The notes: generated by a model from the letters alone, not told the origin. Positions 51,000 to 59,765 are shown, counted from the stretch's first letter. The stretch is DNA of 64,000 nt from Micavibrio sp. UBA7657 (GCA_002483465.1 DLHX01000019.1:56304-120303), one strand, 5' to 3'. Numbers and translations: made by a program.

Positions 51000-51923
51000 A
51001 TGGATAACGGCACAAATTCAATACAAAACAACGCTTTAGCCTCTATGCTGGCCCCGGTGCCCGGCAAGGTCGTCAATGCCATTAAACAGGCCAGCGCCCG
51101 GACAGGGGTTAATTTTGCCTATCTGGTCCAGCAGGCGGGTGCGGAAAGCAGCTTTAATCCCAAGATTAAGGCCAAGAGCAGCTCGGCATCAGGCCTCTAC
51201 CAGTTCATCGAGAGCACCTGGCTGAACATGGTGAAAAAGCACGGCGACAAACACGGCATGGGCGCGCTGGCGGATAAAATCAGTGACAATGGCAAGGTCG
51301 CGAACCGCGCTGCCAGGAAAGAAATCCTCGCCCTCCGTAACGATCCCGAAAAAGCCTCGGCCATGGCGGCAGAATTTGCCCGCGAGAATGAACAGTTTCT
51401 GAATTCACACTGGGGCGGCGATGTCGGCTCGACAGAGCTGTACTTCGCCCATTTTTTAGGCGCCGGGCAGGCTTCCGCTTTCCTCAAAGAGCGCGATGAA
51501 AATCCCCTGCAGAAAGCGGCCTATCTTTTCCCCGCCGCCGCAAAAGCCAACCGCAATGTTTTCTACGACCGCGCCACGGGCCGCGCGAAAAGCATGGACG
51601 AGGTCTATGCTTTCTTCGATAAAAAATTCGACCTGAAAGAAACGGGCGTTCCCGGTTTCGAACTGCCACCCGTGCCGGCGCAAAAGCCCGTCCAGATCGC
51701 CGAGGCGCAGCAAGCAATCACCAGCGATGTATTTATTGGCGGCGTCAACCGTACGGGCAGTCTCTATGACGAGGTCTTCTATGCGAATATGCCGACCCCG
51801 CCGAATGGCGGCTATGCGTCCCTCGCCGCGCAGAAACTCGCCACCAACCCGGTCGAGATCATGTTGCTCAGTCAGCTGGACTCACCCTTCGGCAAGGCAA
51901 GTTCGTTCCGCCTGAACGACTAA
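51000..51923 (+). CDS. SLT-domain lytic transglycosylase-like protein
   Basis: A 307-residue protein whose N-terminal half is a lysozyme-like SLT domain: the catalytic Glu is in QQAGAESSFNPKIKAKSSSA followed by SGLYQFIESTW. The second half is low-complexity and Ala/Pro-rich. No signal peptide is visible from ATG 51000, though the frame is open upstream to 50838; export may be by another route or the protein may act in flagellar or cell-separation steps. The motA/motB pair at 29-30.8 kb is the only motility hint. Confidence 0.8.
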   Translation: MDNGTNSIQNNALASMLAPVPGKVVNAIKQASARTGVNFAYLVQQAGAESSFNPKIKAKSSSASGLYQFIESTWLNMVKKHGDKHGMGALADKISDNGKVANRAARKEILALRNDPEKASAMAAEFARENEQFLNSHWGGDVGSTELYFAHFLGAGQASAFLKERDENPLQKAAYLFPAAAKANRNVFYDRATGRAKSMDEVYAFFDKKFDLKETGVPGFELPPVPAQKPVQIAEAQQAITSDVFIGGVNRTGSLYDEVFYANMPTPPNGGYASLAAQKLATNPVEIMLLSQLDSPFGKASSFRLND

Positions 51924-51965
51924 ACTGTCTTGACCCCGGGCCGTTTATGGCCTTTCTAAAGGGAT

Positions 51966-52691
51966 ATGAATTCTGAAGAAATTCACGTTCTGGACCACCG
52001 CGTGCGGTTACTGCAGCCCACGGACGGATTCCGCACTTCCCTCGATTCCGTGATGCTGGCTGCCGCCTGCCCGGCGCAAGGCAGCGAGACGCTGCTTGAT
52101 CTTGGCTGCGGTGTAGGCGGCGCGGGGTTTTGCGTGCTGGTACGCGTGCCCGGAACCCACCTCACCGGAGCGGACATCCAGCCCGACCATATCGATCTGG
52201 CCGTCCAGAACATTGCCCTCAACAATATGGAAGGACGCGCTGCGTTCGTCACCGGCGATATCCGTTCGCTCAATATAAAAGAATTTAACCATGTGATCTG
52301 CAATCCTCCTTATCTCGACGCGGGAACGCATACGCCCTCGCCTTCCGCACCGAAGGCAACTGCGCTTTATCATGCGGATGAAGATATATCCGTGAAGGAC
52401 TGGGTTGATGCCGGTTTTCGTAATTTGAAAAACGGCGGCAGCTTCACGATTATTCACCGCGCAGATCATACGGATAAAATTATTCAATCCTTCGGAAAAA
52501 AATTCGGCGCTGTTGAAGTCATTCCGCTCTGGCCGCGCACGGGCGAAACGGCGAAGCGCGTCATCATCCGCGCATTAAAGAACCGCAAGACGCCTGCGAA
52601 AATTCATGCAGGCCTCGTTCTGCATAATATTGATGGCAGCTATACGGAAGCAGCAGATAAAATATTACGCGGCGGTGAGGCTATAGATTAG
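51966..52691 (+). CDS. TrmN6-like tRNA/small-substrate N6-adenine methyltransferase
   Basis: A 241-residue class I methyltransferase of the YfiC/TrmN6 group. RLLQPTDGFRTSLDSVMLAA is typical of this group, LLDLGCGVGGAGFCVLVR is the SAM loop and VICNPPYLDAG the NPPY catalytic motif for adenine N6 methylation. The E. coli member modifies A37 of tRNA-Val. The start follows a small GGCC hairpin and AAAGGG. Confidence 0.87.
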   Translation: MNSEEIHVLDHRVRLLQPTDGFRTSLDSVMLAAACPAQGSETLLDLGCGVGGAGFCVLVRVPGTHLTGADIQPDHIDLAVQNIALNNMEGRAAFVTGDIRSLNIKEFNHVICNPPYLDAGTHTPSPSAPKATALYHADEDISVKDWVDAGFRNLKNGGSFTIIHRADHTDKIIQSFGKKFGAVEVIPLWPRTGETAKRVIIRALKNRKTPAKIHAGLVLHNIDGSYTEAADKILRGGEAID

Positions 52692-53629
52692 TCGGCTTTT
52701 TCTGCGCAGAGAAAGCCTTTCCAGACAATCAATCCACCGATGCCGCCCTGCTCTTTTTCGATATTTTTGAATTCAGGAAATTTTTTAATGAACAGTTCAG
52801 CGACCCAGAGCGGGTTTGTATCGTAACTCACGCACATGCTTTGTGTGACGTCGAGGTTTTTATAAAGTCGGTCGATGGGCTTGCGGCATTCCTCCGTCAG
52901 TTCCGCGCGGTTTTTCTGCAGATACTGCGTTGAGTGCACGCCGGAAATATAGCCGGAAATTTCCGCGCCGCACTTGGTCGAGAGGAATTTTTTTGCATCC
53001 CCGGCCGCGTATTCCACGTCTCTTTTGCAACGCTCATATTTCGCCTTCATCGTCATATTCGATTTGGCTTTCATGAAATCACGAAGATTCATTTTCATGA
53101 GCGGCGGGTTGATTGCGAATGGCGATTCCTGCACCACGTAGCTTTTCGAAAGAGAGTCGCAGAACGGTCCCGGCTGCACCAAGCCATTCACTTCACGCAA
53201 CGTACCGCGCCTCAACGGGTCGCTATCACTCATTTGTTTTTCAAAAGATATCCAGCGCGTGACGATATTCGTCGCGCTTTTCAAGGCGTCTCCGGTTGTT
53301 GTTTTATCATCGAGCTTTGGGAAATTGCCGCAAAAGCGGTTATTGATGCGTTCCCACTCACGCTTTTTCTCCTCAGCGCAAGGCCCCTCCTCCACCGTCA
53401 TTGGGAGCATCCAGTTCGATGCCGATGCGCCCCAGAAATACCCTTCCGAGAAAGCCCCGCAATAGGTTTCCTGCAATTCAGTGTATTTCGTGGCCGACCC
53501 CAGCGCGAGGCGGCAATTATCATAGAGATAGCCGACAGTGCCGGGTTTGTAGGCCGAAATGCTTTCTTCGGCCCGCGCAGGCCCCACAAGCGCAGTCAGG
53601 AACACAACAAAAAGGAGGATCCTAGCCAA
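52688..53629 (-). CDS. Exported protein with tandem Rap1a/Tai-like repeats
   Basis: A 313-residue protein with a signal peptide (ILLFVVFLTALVGPARA). Two halves share a Cys pattern: YLYDNCRLALGSATKYTELQ then YCGAFSEGYFWGAS in the first, and YERCKRDVEY then KCGAEISGYISGVHS in the second, each followed by FCGNFP or MCVSYDTN and a closing FC or LC. This is the pattern of Rap1a/Tai immunity-like proteins, here apparently duplicated. It starts with TTG 53629, overlapping the glyS stop by 8 nt. Function unknown; no effector gene is adjacent. Confidence 0.6.
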   Translation of the reverse strand: MARILLFVVFLTALVGPARAEESISAYKPGTVGYLYDNCRLALGSATKYTELQETYCGAFSEGYFWGASASNWMLPMTVEEGPCAEEKKREWERINNRFCGNFPKLDDKTTTGDALKSATNIVTRWISFEKQMSDSDPLRRGTLREVNGLVQPGPFCDSLSKSYVVQESPFAINPPLMKMNLRDFMKAKSNMTMKAKYERCKRDVEYAAGDAKKFLSTKCGAEISGYISGVHSTQYLQKNRAELTEECRKPIDRLYKNLDVTQSMCVSYDTNPLWVAELFIKKFPEFKNIEKEQGGIGGLIVWKGFLCAEKAD

Positions 53630-55178
53630 CGGCCTTGAGCTTTGCTTTTTGCGACGAGGGTTTCATTTTCTCGCGCAGGTATTCGGCGACCTTATCGATA
53701 TGAATGCGCTCCTGCGCCATGCTGTTGCGGTCACGCACGGTCACGGTTTTGTCTGTAATCGTGTCGTTGTCGATGGTGAAGCAATAGGGCGTGCCGATTT
53801 CATCCTGGCGCGCGTAACGCTTGCCGATATTCTGTTTGACGTCGAGCTCGACGGTGAATTCCTCGCGCAGCTCCAGGTAAAGTTTCGTGGCGATGGGCAC
53901 GTGATCTTCTTTCGCCGTCAGCGGCAAGATGGCGGCCTTGATCGGCGCAACAGACGGGTGGAAATTTAAGTATACACCCGACGGACGCGATGCGTCGATT
54001 GTATAAGCTTCGCAGATCAGCGCGAGAACGCCGCGGGAGAGGCCGGCCGCCGGCTCAATGACATGCGGCATGAATTTCTCGCTCGTCACCGGGTCCATAT
54101 ATTCCAGTTTCGTGCCGGAGACTTTCTGGTGCTGAGTCAGGTCGAAATCGCAACGGTGAGCGATGCCTTCCAATTCGCCATAGCCCGGCGCGGTGAAGGG
54201 GAAGCGATATTCAATATCCGCCGTGCCGTAGCCTTCTTTCGCGTAGTGCGAGAGCTCGTCCTTGTCGTGGTCGCGCATCTGGATGTTTTCACTCGACAGG
54301 CCAATACTGCGCCAGAATTTCTGGCGTTCCGTGAACCAGAAATCGCGCCACATTTTGGCTTCTTTCGGGTGGCAGAACCATTCCATTTCCATCTGTTCGA
54401 ATTCGCGGGAGCGGAAAATGAAGTTACGCGGCGTGACTTCGTTCCGGAATGCCTTGCCGATTTGGGCAATACCGAAAGGCACGCGCACACGCGATGAATC
54501 CAGTACATTTTTGAAATTCAGGAAAATGCCCTGCGCGGTTTCGGGGCGCAGGTACGCCTTGTTCTCATCGCCCGCCGTCGCACCGACGAAGGTATGGAAC
54601 ATGAGGTTGAATTGCTTCGGCTCGGTCAGCGTGCCGGGCGTTTTGGCATCAGGCCCCAAAATATTCGCGTAATCGCTTTTATCGATAGAGGTGAATTGTT
54701 TTTTCTCGTATTGATCGCTTGACGATTTTCCGCCACCTTCTTTTTTAATGCGTTTCGCCACGTCTTCGGCTTCAGCGTCCTGATGCAAGGCCAGCCATTT
54801 ACCCTTGCCGTCTTTCGGCACGAGTACATAAAGGTGATCTGCGCGGTACCTCAGCTTGGTTTCCTTGTCGTCCACCATGGGATCGGAGAAGCCGCCGACA
54901 TGGCCGGACGCCTCCCACGCTTTCGGGTTCTGGATAATCGAGGAATCTAAACCAACGATCTCAACAGGCGCGCCGTCCGGGCCGATCGGCGGGCAGGTCA
55001 CCATCGACTTCCACCAGAGGTCACGCAGGTTGTTCTTCAGCTCGACGCCAAGGGGCCCGTAATCCCAGAAGCCGTTGAGGCCGCCATAGATGTCAGACGC
55101 TGCGAAAATGAAGCCACGGCGCTTGCAGAGGGCAACGATGTCCTTCATGGCGGGAGTGGTGGCGGCAGGCTGGTTCAT
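53622..55178 (-). CDS. glyQS: Glycyl-tRNA synthetase, single-chain alpha2 type
   Basis: Charges tRNA-Gly. The 518-residue class II enzyme has the N-terminal GFIFAASDIYGGLNGFWDYG then PLGVELKNNL, motif 2 FRNEVTPRNFIFRSREFEQM and motif 3 at PSAGVSRG-like EPAAGLSRGVLALI, and a C-terminal anticodon-binding domain. This is the homodimeric type found in eukaryotes, archaea and some bacteria. Most alphaproteobacteria instead use separate glyQ and glyS (alpha2beta2), so it is notable here and may have been acquired by transfer. An internal linker (KEGGGKSSSDQYEKK) is an insertion seen in this type. Confidence 0.94.
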   Translation of the reverse strand: MNQPAATTPAMKDIVALCKRRGFIFAASDIYGGLNGFWDYGPLGVELKNNLRDLWWKSMVTCPPIGPDGAPVEIVGLDSSIIQNPKAWEASGHVGGFSDPMVDDKETKLRYRADHLYVLVPKDGKGKWLALHQDAEAEDVAKRIKKEGGGKSSSDQYEKKQFTSIDKSDYANILGPDAKTPGTLTEPKQFNLMFHTFVGATAGDENKAYLRPETAQGIFLNFKNVLDSSRVRVPFGIAQIGKAFRNEVTPRNFIFRSREFEQMEMEWFCHPKEAKMWRDFWFTERQKFWRSIGLSSENIQMRDHDKDELSHYAKEGYGTADIEYRFPFTAPGYGELEGIAHRCDFDLTQHQKVSGTKLEYMDPVTSEKFMPHVIEPAAGLSRGVLALICEAYTIDASRPSGVYLNFHPSVAPIKAAILPLTAKEDHVPIATKLYLELREEFTVELDVKQNIGKRYARQDEIGTPYCFTIDNDTITDKTVTVRDRNSMAQERIHIDKVAEYLREKMKPSSQKAKLKAVG

Positions 55179-55501
55179 GGCGTCTTTTCCTTATTTCAGG
55201 CGGTTATAATGGCGATCCGGCCTGCTGAAAACAAGACTGGCCTTGGTCTTAAAGCGAATAAAGTCATGGCCTGTTTTTCTGCTGTAGTCGGCATAGTAAA
55301 ATATTTTTTATAGCCTATTCGTTAAAATAATTATTGAGTAAAAATTCCATAATGCCGAATAATTAATAATTTATACTTCACAAATACTATAGTATTAGAG
55401 ACATATAATACTGGAATTATTTCCTATATTTGACTCTTTATCTATTTTGTTCTATTTTTTACTTCAATAACTGTTTTTAAATCAACTGAAGGAGATCAAG
55501 C
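55179..55501. other. AT-rich intergenic region with palindrome
   Basis: This 323-bp gap, from glyQS to the 49-aa gene, holds no large ORF. From about 55290 to 55480 it is strikingly AT-rich compared with its surroundings. It contains the perfect 14-bp palindrome AATACTATAGTATT at 55383-55396, a possible operator, and several TATAAT-like boxes (for example TATAATAC near 55405). Confidence 0.6.
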
Positions 55502-55651
55502 ATGTCCCAGGTTGGAGTATGGAATGGTGTTGATACCGGTGCGGCCCGCGTTGAAACTGAAGAGCGTAAATCCCAAAACGCAAACTATATGCGGGACGCT
55601 CAACGTCACAATGTCATGATGGCTTTTAATGGGCCTTCGCTTGGCCTATAA
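55502..55651 (+). CDS. 49-aa hypothetical protein in AT-rich island
   Basis: ATG 55502 to TAA 55649-55651. A strong Shine-Dalgarno AAGGAGA lies 7 nt upstream. The product begins MSQVGVWNGVDTGAARVETE, has a polar middle with KSQNANYMRDAQRHN and ends GPSLGL. It is hydrophilic, with no signal peptide or membrane helix. No family recognised. The AT-rich promoter region suggests acquired or specially regulated DNA. Confidence 0.65.
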   Translation: MSQVGVWNGVDTGAARVETEERKSQNANYMRDAQRHNVMMAFNGPSLGL

Positions 55652-55745
55652 AATTAAATAAAAACAATAACTTAAACTGATAATCCGCGCGCGTTTTTTG
55701 CGTTTTTGCGGCCAATTTGGTAATGTGATGGTGAAAGGAACGGAT

Positions 55746-55976
55746 ATGAGCAATCTTTATGACTATCTCAATGAAATCACCGACCTTGGAAGCTTTCTGA
55801 GTAAAAAAGAAGAAGCCATGAGAAACAACTTAAAAGCATGGTTCCAGCGCCGCCTGACGCTCATCGATTCGAAATTTGAAGAAGGCGAAGAAAAGTTCTG
55901 GAGCTGGATGTTCGAGATGAGCCGAGAAAATTACTTTAACAGCCTGGCCCATCAGCCGGAGCCTGTCCCGGTCTAA
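55746..55976 (+). CDS. Hypothetical protein, 76 aa
   Basis: Begins MSNLYDYLNEITDLGSFL at ATG 55746, 6 nt after AAAGGA. A helical, charged protein (KFEEGEEKFWSWMFEMSREN) with no membrane segment. No family recognised. Intrinsic terminator follows. An upstream in-frame ATG at 55728 lacks a ribosome site. Confidence 0.68.
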   Translation: MSNLYDYLNEITDLGSFLSKKEEAMRNNLKAWFQRRLTLIDSKFEEGEEKFWSWMFEMSRENYFNSLAHQPEPVPV

Positions 55977-55997
55977 ACCGGCGGGCATAAAATCTGA

Positions 55998-56025
55998 AAA
56001 AGGCGCTGATGATGTCAGCGCCTTT
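55998..56025. terminator. Intrinsic terminator, convergent genes
   Basis: AAAGGCGCTGA-TGATG-TCAGCGCCTTT between the 76-aa gene (+) and the HtrA gene (-). Confidence 0.88.
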
Positions 56026-56031
56026 ATGTTT

Positions 56032-57438
56032 TTAGCGGATAACCAGCCGCCGTGTGCGGCCCTGGCTGCGCACAATCAGCGACAATCCCTGCCCCGCATT
56101 TTTGAGCGCCTTTTCGGCATCGGCGGTTTTCGTTATTTTCTTGCCGTTTATTTCGACGAGAATATCGCCCGCCGCAACAATGCGCGCAGCCGATGTGCCT
56201 TCGTTCACTTTCAGAACGACGACACCCTCTTCTTCTTTACCGAAGAGTCCAAGCTCGACCGCGACCGCCGGATTCATGTTGGCAATCACCGCGCCATTCA
56301 GCAGGTGCGTGCCTTCTAATTTTATTTCATCGCGGGCTGGTTTATCGGGCGCGGCCATCGCCTCAACCTCATACGTTTTTTTGGTACCGGCGCGGATGGC
56401 TTCCATCGTCGCCTTCTGGCCGAGCGGCACCGTCGCCATGCGGAATTTCATTTCGGACGGATCGTGAATGTCCTTGCCGTTCACCGACGTCACGACATCG
56501 CCGACTTTTAACCCGGCTTTTGCTAACGGGCTGGCTTCATGCAGCATGGTGATCAATGCACCCACGGGACGCGCCAGATCCAGCGATTGCGCGATATCGT
56601 TGGTTACAGGCTGCGCGGTAACGCCGAGCCATGGACGCACAACGCCCTCGCCACCGCCTTTTTCCGCAGCGATAACGCTTGCGACCATTTCGGAAGGAAT
56701 TGCAAAACCGATACCGAGCGAGCCGCCATCGCGTGAATAAATCGCCGAGTTGATGCCGATGACGCCGCCATCCATCGATACCAGCGGACCGCCGGAATTG
56801 CCGGGATTAATCGCGGCGTCGGTCTGGATGAAGAAATTGAAATCGCTGATGTTCAACGATGAACGTGCGAGCGCCGAGACAATACCGCTCGTCACCGTCT
56901 GGCCGACGCCGAACGGGTTGCCGATCGCCAGTACCATATCGCCGACTTCAAGTGACTCACTCGGCTTCAGCATCGCCGCTGGAAGCTCTTCGCCTTTTGC
57001 ATCCACGCGCAACAGCGCAAGATCGGATGGCTGATCGGTCAGCGCAACCGTGGCATCGAATTCGCGGCCATCATTCAGCACCACTGTAATTTCCTGCGCC
57101 TCGCGAACGACGTGTGAATTGGTAACGATCAAACCGCTGCTATCGATAATGACACCGGAGCCCAGCGCACCTTCGACCTGCTTTTTCATGCGGCCGCCGA
57201 ATTGCTGGTTCTCGAAGAACGGCGCGAACATCGGGTCGTTCATGAAGGGATGGTATGAGCGCGTCACGACGCGCTTGGTGTAGATATTCACCACCGCAGG
57301 CGCGATCTTCTTCACCAGCGGCGAAAAAGACAGCTGCATCTCGACACGGCTCTCGGGCAGAGCCCGCTCCGTTTCCTGCGCCAGCGCCTGCAAAGGCAGG
57401 GTTATCGCTAGCAAGGCAATGAGAATTCTGGTAAACAT
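56032..57438 (-). CDS. Periplasmic serine protease, HtrA/DegP family
   Basis: A 468-residue exported protease/chaperone. A signal peptide (TRILIALLAITLPLQ ending ALA) precedes a trypsin-like domain with His in IVTNSHVVREAQ, Asp in DQPSDLALLRV and Ser in DAAINPGNSGGPLVSMDGG, then two PDZ domains (the first around GLKVGDVVTSVNGKDI, the second around GDILVEINGKKI). Start ATG 57438 gives the shortest sensible signal peptide; starts at 57462 or 57468 are possible. It quality-controls envelope proteins. Confidence 0.92.
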   Translation of the reverse strand: MFTRILIALLAITLPLQALAQETERALPESRVEMQLSFSPLVKKIAPAVVNIYTKRVVTRSYHPFMNDPMFAPFFENQQFGGRMKKQVEGALGSGVIIDSSGLIVTNSHVVREAQEITVVLNDGREFDATVALTDQPSDLALLRVDAKGEELPAAMLKPSESLEVGDMVLAIGNPFGVGQTVTSGIVSALARSSLNISDFNFFIQTDAAINPGNSGGPLVSMDGGVIGINSAIYSRDGGSLGIGFAIPSEMVASVIAAEKGGGEGVVRPWLGVTAQPVTNDIAQSLDLARPVGALITMLHEASPLAKAGLKVGDVVTSVNGKDIHDPSEMKFRMATVPLGQKATMEAIRAGTKKTYEVEAMAAPDKPARDEIKLEGTHLLNGAVIANMNPAVAVELGLFGKEEEGVVVLKVNEGTSAARIVAAGDILVEINGKKITKTADAEKALKNAGQGLSLIVRSQGRTRRLVIR

Positions 57439-57473
57439 GGAACGGAAATTTAGGCCTGCCATTGGCAAAGATC

Positions 57474-57496
57474 AAGGGCCTGAAAACGGCCTTTTT
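57474..57496. promoter_or_regulatory. Hairpin with T-run between HtrA gene and panB
   Basis: AAGGGCC-TGAAAAC-GGCCTTTTT ends 14 nt before the panB start. It has terminator form on the plus strand but sits just upstream of a plus-strand gene, so an attenuator or initiation-control role is possible. Confidence 0.45.
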
Positions 57497-57510
57497 GCGG
57501 GGATTTAATT

Positions 57511-58365
57511 ATGGATACACCGTCCGGACGCAAGACCATCCCGGAAATCCGTGCCGCCAAGGGTGCCGCGCAGCCGCTCGTGTGCCTGACGGCCTATACC
57601 GCTCCCGTCGCCCGCATTCTCGACCGTTATGCCGATATTCTTCTCGTCGGCGATTCCGTCGGCAATGTTGTCTATGGGCTTGAGAACACGCTCGCGGTCG
57701 ATCTCGACATGATGATCCGTCACGGTCAGGCGGTGACACGTTCCTCACGCAATGCCTGCGTGGTCATCGATATGCCGTTCGGCACGTATGAAGAAAACAC
57801 CGAGCAGGCTTTCCGCAATGCGCTGCGCGTTATGAAGGAAACAGGGTGCGATGCCGTGAAATTAGAGGGCGGTCAGGACATGGCGCAGACCATTCAATAT
57901 CTGACCTCGCGCAATATTCCCGTCATGGCGCATATCGGGCTGCAGCCGCAATCGGTTCTGAAAGACGGTGGTTATAAAATCAAGGGCCGTACCAGCGAAG
58001 ATGAAGCGCGCCTGCTGCTTGACGCAAAAGCTGTCGAAAAATCCGGCGCATTCGCCGTGGTAATCGAAGGCACGGTTGAGGATGTTGCCGCGAAACTGAC
58101 CAAGAGCATTTCAATCCCGACCATCGGCATCGGCGCGTCAGCCGCGTGCGACGGGCAGGTTCTGGTGATCGATGACATGATCGGCCTCACCGCAAATGTG
58201 CCGAAATTCGTGAAGAAATATGCCGATGTTGCGGGCGAAATCGAAAAGGCTGCAGCAGCATTTTCCGCCGATGTGCGCGCAAAAAAATTTCCGGGTGCTG
58301 AGCATGTCTATACCCGCCCGCGACCGGTTTCCGTGAAAGACCCAATGAAAGATCGGGCATCATGA
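57511..58365 (+). CDS. panB: 3-methyl-2-oxobutanoate hydroxymethyltransferase
   Basis: PanB adds a hydroxymethyl group from methylene-THF to ketoisovalerate, the first step of pantothenate synthesis. The 284-residue TIM-barrel protein has LVCLTAYTAPVARILD, the metal site ILLVGDSVGNVVYG, VKLEGG, HIGLQPQSVLKDGGYKIKGR and GIGASAACDGQVLVIDDM. Overlaps panC by 4 nt. Confidence 0.95.
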   Translation: MDTPSGRKTIPEIRAAKGAAQPLVCLTAYTAPVARILDRYADILLVGDSVGNVVYGLENTLAVDLDMMIRHGQAVTRSSRNACVVIDMPFGTYEENTEQAFRNALRVMKETGCDAVKLEGGQDMAQTIQYLTSRNIPVMAHIGLQPQSVLKDGGYKIKGRTSEDEARLLLDAKAVEKSGAFAVVIEGTVEDVAAKLTKSISIPTIGIGASAACDGQVLVIDDMIGLTANVPKFVKKYADVAGEIEKAAAAFSADVRAKKFPGAEHVYTRPRPVSVKDPMKDRAS

Positions 58366-59201
58366 TCGTCGCGCGCTCCTATACCGAGCTTGAGCAATCC
58401 ATCGGCGCATGGAAGAAGGAAAAACGCCGCATCGCGTTCGTGCCTACGATGGGCGCGCTGCATGAAGGTCATATGTCGCTGATGAAGATCGGCCTTGATA
58501 ACGCCAACAAATGCGTCGCCAGCATTTTCGTGAACCCGGCGCAGTTCGCTCCTACTGAGGATTTTTCCTCTTACCCGCGCGAGGAAGGCGCCGACCTCGC
58601 GAAACTTGAGGCGGCTGGCGTTCACCTTGTTTATATGCCGCAGGAAAAGGAAATCTATCCGACCGGACCTGTGGCGGATCTTCGCGCCGGGCCGGTTGCC
58701 GTGGGGTTAGAGAGCGAATTCCGCCCGCATTTCTTTAACGGCGTCGTCAGTGTCGTTGCGCGGCTGTTCGACCAGGTGATGCCGGATGTTGCCGTTTTCG
58801 GCGAAAAGGATTACCAGCAGCTTTGCGTCATCCGTGAAATGGTGCGCGAGATGAACAGCCAGATCGAAGTCATGTCCGGTCCCATCATCCGCGATGCGGA
58901 AGGGCTGGCGCTCTCATCGCGCAATGCGTACCTCTCCGAGACCGAATTAAAAATCGCGCGGCGACTGAACAAGACACTCTATGCGCTGGCAGAAAAACTC
59001 AAAGAATTCCCGACCGAGGCTTACGATCTCGTGTCATCCGGTGTTTCCCGCCTGCAGGAAGCGGGATTTGATCAAGTCGATTACGTGGAGTTGCGCGAGG
59101 CCGATACGCTGAAACCGCTGACGAAACTCACCGGCCCGGCCCGCCTTCTCGCCGCCGCCCATATCGGCAAGACGAGATTGATTGATAACGTGGCTGTTTA
59201 A
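58362..59201 (+). CDS. panC: Pantothenate synthetase
   Basis: PanC joins pantoate and beta-alanine with ATP. The 279-residue nucleotidyltransferase-fold protein shows VPTMGALHEGHMSLM, IFVNPAQFAPTEDFSSYPR, GVVSVVARLFDQV, FGEKDYQQLCVIREMV and LALSSRNAYLS. Translationally coupled to panB (ATGA). panE and panD are not in the window. Confidence 0.95.
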   Translation: MIVARSYTELEQSIGAWKKEKRRIAFVPTMGALHEGHMSLMKIGLDNANKCVASIFVNPAQFAPTEDFSSYPREEGADLAKLEAAGVHLVYMPQEKEIYPTGPVADLRAGPVAVGLESEFRPHFFNGVVSVVARLFDQVMPDVAVFGEKDYQQLCVIREMVREMNSQIEVMSGPIIRDAEGLALSSRNAYLSETELKIARRLNKTLYALAEKLKEFPTEAYDLVSSGVSRLQEAGFDQVDYVELREADTLKPLTKLTGPARLLAAAHIGKTRLIDNVAV

Positions 59202-59720
59202 TTAGTCTTTAATTCTTGAAGCAGATATCATTCCCTGCATTCCTGTGGGAAGAGGCTCGGATCTCGCACTTACAAGCACCAAAATGTTTCCTTTGAAATC
59301 TGCTTGATAGGTTCTAGTTAAAGAATCATTTTCGCCTTTTTCTTCCGAGATTTTCTTAAAAGGAGTTTCAGATCCAAACCAGCCGTCGGCAATTTCCCAA
59401 AATTTATTATAATCTAAAGCTCTTATTGCCACACTGCACATACCGTTATCCCGCGTTATTAAAACGGAATTTCCCATTGCTTCTTTGGTCGTGAATACAC
59501 GAGCTGGTTCTTTTGAAAAAAGCTGGGCCTTCTCAGCAGGAAACTCTATTGCCTTATTTTCACTTGCCAGCCTTGCTGCATCATCAGCGGCAACAACTGC
59601 GGGGATGCAATATGTCATCATCATGTGAAAAGCTGCAATTTCCTTCTCATCTGCTTCTTCTGCAATCGCAGGAAAAGAAAAAAGTAGAATGAAAAACAAT
59701 AAAATTATGTAATTTTTCAT
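59202..59720 (-). CDS. Hypothetical exported protein, 172 aa
   Basis: Signal peptide (YIILLFFILLFSFPAIA) followed by an acidic mature protein (FHMMMTYCIPAVVAADDAA; two Cys in the mature part). The gene is visibly more AT-rich than panC or rplQ, suggesting later acquisition or relaxed composition. Shine-Dalgarno CAGGAGAA is good. Located between panC and the ribosomal operon terminator. No family recognised. Confidence 0.72.
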   Translation of the reverse strand: MKNYIILLFFILLFSFPAIAEEADEKEIAAFHMMMTYCIPAVVAADDAARLASENKAIEFPAEKAQLFSKEPARVFTTKEAMGNSVLITRDNGMCSVAIRALDYNKFWEIADGWFGSETPFKKISEEKGENDSLTRTYQADFKGNILVLVSARSEPLPTGMQGMISASRIKD

Positions 59721-59735
59721 GACGTTCTCCTGTTA

Positions 59736-59765
59736 AAAAAAGGCGATCCGAAGATCGCCTTTTTG
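59736..59765 (-). terminator. Intrinsic terminator of the ribosomal/rpoA operon
   Basis: AAAAAGGCGATC-CGAA-GATCGCCTTTTT, 19 nt beyond the rplQ stop, T-run on the minus strand. Confidence 0.92.
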
